Assembly (NCBI GenBank): GCA_044448905.1
Contig: JBIOHJ010000039.1
Coordinates: forward strand, 1-24,264
DNA: 24,264 nucleotides
Source of the DNA: JBIOHJ01 sp044448905
Lineage (GTDB): Bacteria > Bacteroidota > Bacteroidia > AKYH767-A > OLB10
Direction of reading: 5' to 3'
Made by a program: the position numbers and the translations under genes. Positions 22,444-24,264 of this stretch are shown here, in pieces; the first letter of the stretch is position 1, and each line of letters opens with the position of its first letter. The notes under the pieces are model-generated. The model was given only the letters and a program-made list of their open reading frames with translations, did not search any database and was not told the DNA's origin.

Positions 22444-23883
22444 TTATCTATCCTGCGAAACGTGAATGCGCTTTTGAATATCGGTTACATACGACTTAAA
22501 TTTCTTGTCGGTTTCAATCAGGTTGTTTACAGTGCGGCAAGCATGCAAAACTGTAGCGTGATCTTTACCTCCGCAATGAATTCCGATATTGGAAAGAGAG
22601 GTTTTGGTAAGGCTTTTTGAAAAGTACATGGCAAGCTGACGCGCCTGCACAACTTCGCGCTTACGGGTTTTTGATTTGAGCAGATCGAGCGGCAATTCAA
22701 AATAATCGCAAACTACTTTCTGGATATAATCAATCGAAATTTCGTGCACAGTGTTTTTAACGAACTTATCAATCATTTGCTTCGTAAGTTCGATGGTGAT
22801 GGGTTTCTTGTTCAACGATGCCTGCGCGATAATTGAAATTAAAGCGCCTTCCAGCTCACGGATGTTGGATGTAATGCTGTAGGCTATGTAATCAACAATA
22901 TCATTGCCAAGTTCAATTCCATCCATGTACATCTTGCGTTTGAGGATGGCAATGCGTGTTTCAAGGTCAGGGTTTTGCAAATCGGCAGAAAGACCCCATT
23001 TAAAACGCGAAAGCAAACGATGTTCTATTCCCTGCAAATCCACAGGGGCTTTATCGCAGGTCAAAACAATTTGCCTGTTATTCTGATGAAGGTGGTTGAA
23101 GACGTGAAAAAATACATCCTGTGTTTTTTCTTTTCCGGACAAAAACTGGATGTCATCAATAATCAGCACATCTATCATCTGGTAAAAATGTACGAAATCA
23201 TTTTGCGAATTATTTTTTACCGCATCCACAAACTGGTTCATAAACCGGTCTGACGGAACGTACAACACTGTTTTGTTTGGAAACTTATCTTTTATTTCAA
23301 CACCCAACGCGTGCACGAGGTGTGTTTTTCCCAGGCCGACTCCACCGTAAACCAATAAAGGATTAAATGAAGTGCCACCGGGTTTTTGCGAAACGGCATA
23401 GCTTGCCGAGCGGGCAAGGCGGTTGCAATCGCCTTCTACAAAATTGTCGAAAGAATAATTTCCGTTGAGCTGCGAATCAATTTCAATTTTTTTCAGACCC
23501 GGAATGATAAACGGATTTCGGATGGTCGAATTTAAATTAAGCGGAGCCATTACCGGGGGGTTCTTAAGGGTATTGGCATTGCGCCCCGGAAATTTCACCG
23601 TGTACGGTTTATGAGTCGCAGCATTGCTTTCCATAAGAATGCTGTATTCAAGTTTGCCGTCACGGCCTAATTCGTGCTTAATTGTTTTCCGGAGGAGAGT
23701 AATGTAATGTTCTTCGAGCCACTCAAAAACAAATTGACTGGGCACTTCCAGGGTGAGAACATTATTGTCGAGATTAATAGCTTTAATAGGCGCAAACCAC
23801 GTTTTAAAGTTTTGATCGTTTACATTATCCCTGATGATTTTAAGACAGTTTCCCCAAACTTTTTCAAAAGATTTTTTCTGCAT
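22444..23883 (-). CDS. dnaA: Chromosomal replication initiator DnaA
   Basis: This 479-residue DnaA has all four domains. Domain I has W-G-N-C-L-K-I-I and F-K-T-W-F at 10-30. A short linker precedes the AAA+ domain (about 142-365), with Walker A G-G-V-G-L-G-K-T at 180-187, Walker B I-I-D-D at 241-244, and sensor-2 I-R-E-L-E-G-A-L at 341-348. Domain IV has G-G-K-D-H-A-T-V-L-H-A-C at 438-449, the DnaA-box-binding signature. DnaA-ATP opens the replication origin. The frame could start at a TTG at 23925, but that codon lies in the -7 promoter box, so the ATG at 23883 is chosen. No dnaN is adjacent, and I found no DnaA-box cluster upstream. Confidence 0.96.
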   Translation of the reverse strand: MQKKSFEKVWGNCLKIIRDNVNDQNFKTWFAPIKAINLDNNVLTLEVPSQFVFEWLEEHYITLLRKTIKHELGRDGKLEYSILMESNAATHKPYTVKFPGRNANTLKNPPVMAPLNLNSTIRNPFIIPGLKKIEIDSQLNGNYSFDNFVEGDCNRLARSASYAVSQKPGGTSFNPLLVYGGVGLGKTHLVHALGVEIKDKFPNKTVLYVPSDRFMNQFVDAVKNNSQNDFVHFYQMIDVLIIDDIQFLSGKEKTQDVFFHVFNHLHQNNRQIVLTCDKAPVDLQGIEHRLLSRFKWGLSADLQNPDLETRIAILKRKMYMDGIELGNDIVDYIAYSITSNIRELEGALISIIAQASLNKKPITIELTKQMIDKFVKNTVHEISIDYIQKVVCDYFELPLDLLKSKTRKREVVQARQLAMYFSKSLTKTSLSNIGIHCGGKDHATVLHACRTVNNLIETDKKFKSYVTDIQKRIHVSQDR

Positions 23884-23922
23884 TTTAAAAACCGCTGTTT
23901 TTACTTGTGTTGAATTTTTGCT

Positions 23923-23951
23923 CAAATATATTTTAGTATTTGATATGACAA
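23923..23951 (-). promoter_or_regulatory. Promoter of dnaA
   Basis: On the minus strand TTG (23949-23951), an 18-base spacer and TATATTTG (23923-23930) match the Bacteroidota promoter pattern closely. The box overlaps the TTG codon at 23925 and lies 39 bases before the ATG at 23883, so it fixes the dnaA start. Confidence 0.72.
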
Positions 23952-23995
23952 TAATTTATGAGCAAATATTTCTAAAAATTATTTTATAAAAAAAA

Positions 23996-24264
23996 TTAAA
24001 TTTCGCTTGCACTTGTCAAAACTTTTACAGTGGAGGCTTCCACGATGCTTTTTTTTGTTTTCATTTCAAAAAAATAATCTATTTTGCCAAGCTTGATTCC
24101 GGCCCATCCTACCTGCGCAATCAGCACTTCTTTTCCGTCACGGTTATAATATTTGTAGGGGTCATCAATGAAAGTATGGGTGTGTCCCCCGAGTATTAAA
24201 TCAATATTCAGCGATTCTTTTGCGAGCACCACATCCGATACTTTGTCATCGGGGTATTTAAAAC
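23996..24264 (-). CDS. 5'-nucleotidase-type metallophosphatase, partial (3' end only)
   Basis: The gene enters from the right edge and ends at 23996; about 88 codons are visible. They begin F-K-Y-P-D-D-K-V-S-D and hold L-I-L-G-G-H-T-H-T-F, the metal-binding G-x-H-T-H motif of UshA-like metallophosphatases, then Q-V-G-W-A-G-I-K-L-G-K-I. This end fits the short Bacteroidota 5'-nucleotidase phosphatase proteins, which hydrolyse nucleotides or related phosphate esters, probably in the periplasm. The apparent GTG start at 24232 is internal, because the frame is open and family-like to the window edge. It is on the same strand as dnaA, 45 bases before its -33 box. Confidence 0.85.
   Translation of the reverse strand, partial: FKYPDDKVSDVVLAKESLNIDLILGGHTHTFIDDPYKYYNRDGKEVLIAQVGWAGIKLGKIDYFFEMKTKKSIVEASTVKVLTSASEI

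Noticed and set aside
23884..23925. DnaA N-terminal extension of 14 residues from a TTG start
   Set aside because: The TTG lies inside the TATATTTG -7 box and DnaA homology starts at the ATG at 23883.
23926..23995. Possible origin of replication upstream of dnaA
   Set aside because: The stretch is AT-rich but I found no DnaA boxes (TTATCCACA-like), and a nucleotidase gene lies right behind it.
24232..24232. GTG at 24232 as the start of the last gene
   Set aside because: The frame is open and family-like up to the window edge, so the codon is internal and the gene is partial.

Overview
The window is a compact, AT-rich stretch of bacterial chromosome. It almost certainly comes from a member of the Bacteroidota. 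The signs are: several -7 boxes of the TAnnTTTG type with no Shine-Dalgarno sequences; signal peptides ending in ...AQ or ...SQ; a PorE-like OmpA protein (type IX secretion type architecture); a lipoprotein FKBP directly behind an NrnA-type DHH phosphoesterase; and a DnaA of this phylum's kind. No rRNA, tRNA, CRISPR array, integrase or full insertion sequence was seen.

Layout. 1-2330: a small fibronectin-III protein with a strong terminator, a DUF1761 membrane protein, and a LolD-like ABC ATPase bracketed by two related palindromic elements, one with a perfect 8-bp target duplication. 2332-5618: nrnA and the FKBP lipoprotein (4-nt overlap), a divergent RsmI-type methyltransferase, a small cytosolic protein, and a RidA protein that may carry a signal peptide. 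5768-8504: a LipL32-like secreted protein facing a PorE-like TPR/beta-propeller/OmpA protein, with a 61-bp palindrome between them. 8697-15470: an NAD(P)-binding SDR followed by a complete tripartite RND efflux operon (adaptor, pump, TolC) and a START-domain protein. 15650-18944: a small exported protein, a PaiB-like flavin-binding protein, an ICMT-like methyltransferase, a YitT-family membrane protein split by a one-base frameshift, and an unlisted 57-aa membrane protein. 18951-21828: three small exported proteins on the minus strand (two Cys-containing, one TPR), divergent from a long exported coiled-coil protein. 21866-24264: a low-molecular-weight phosphotyrosine phosphatase, dnaA, and the 3' end of a 5'-nucleotidase-type metallophosphatase running off the right edge.

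Much of the content serves the cell envelope: outer-membrane lipoprotein sorting, peptidoglycan-anchored OmpA, drug or lipid efflux, and many exported small proteins. The most unusual items are the LipL32 homologue (a family best known as the major lipoprotein of pathogenic Leptospira), here with the calcium-site residues kept but no lipobox, and the MITE-like palindrome with target duplication beside lolD. I do not see a clear new multi-gene defence or biosynthetic system.
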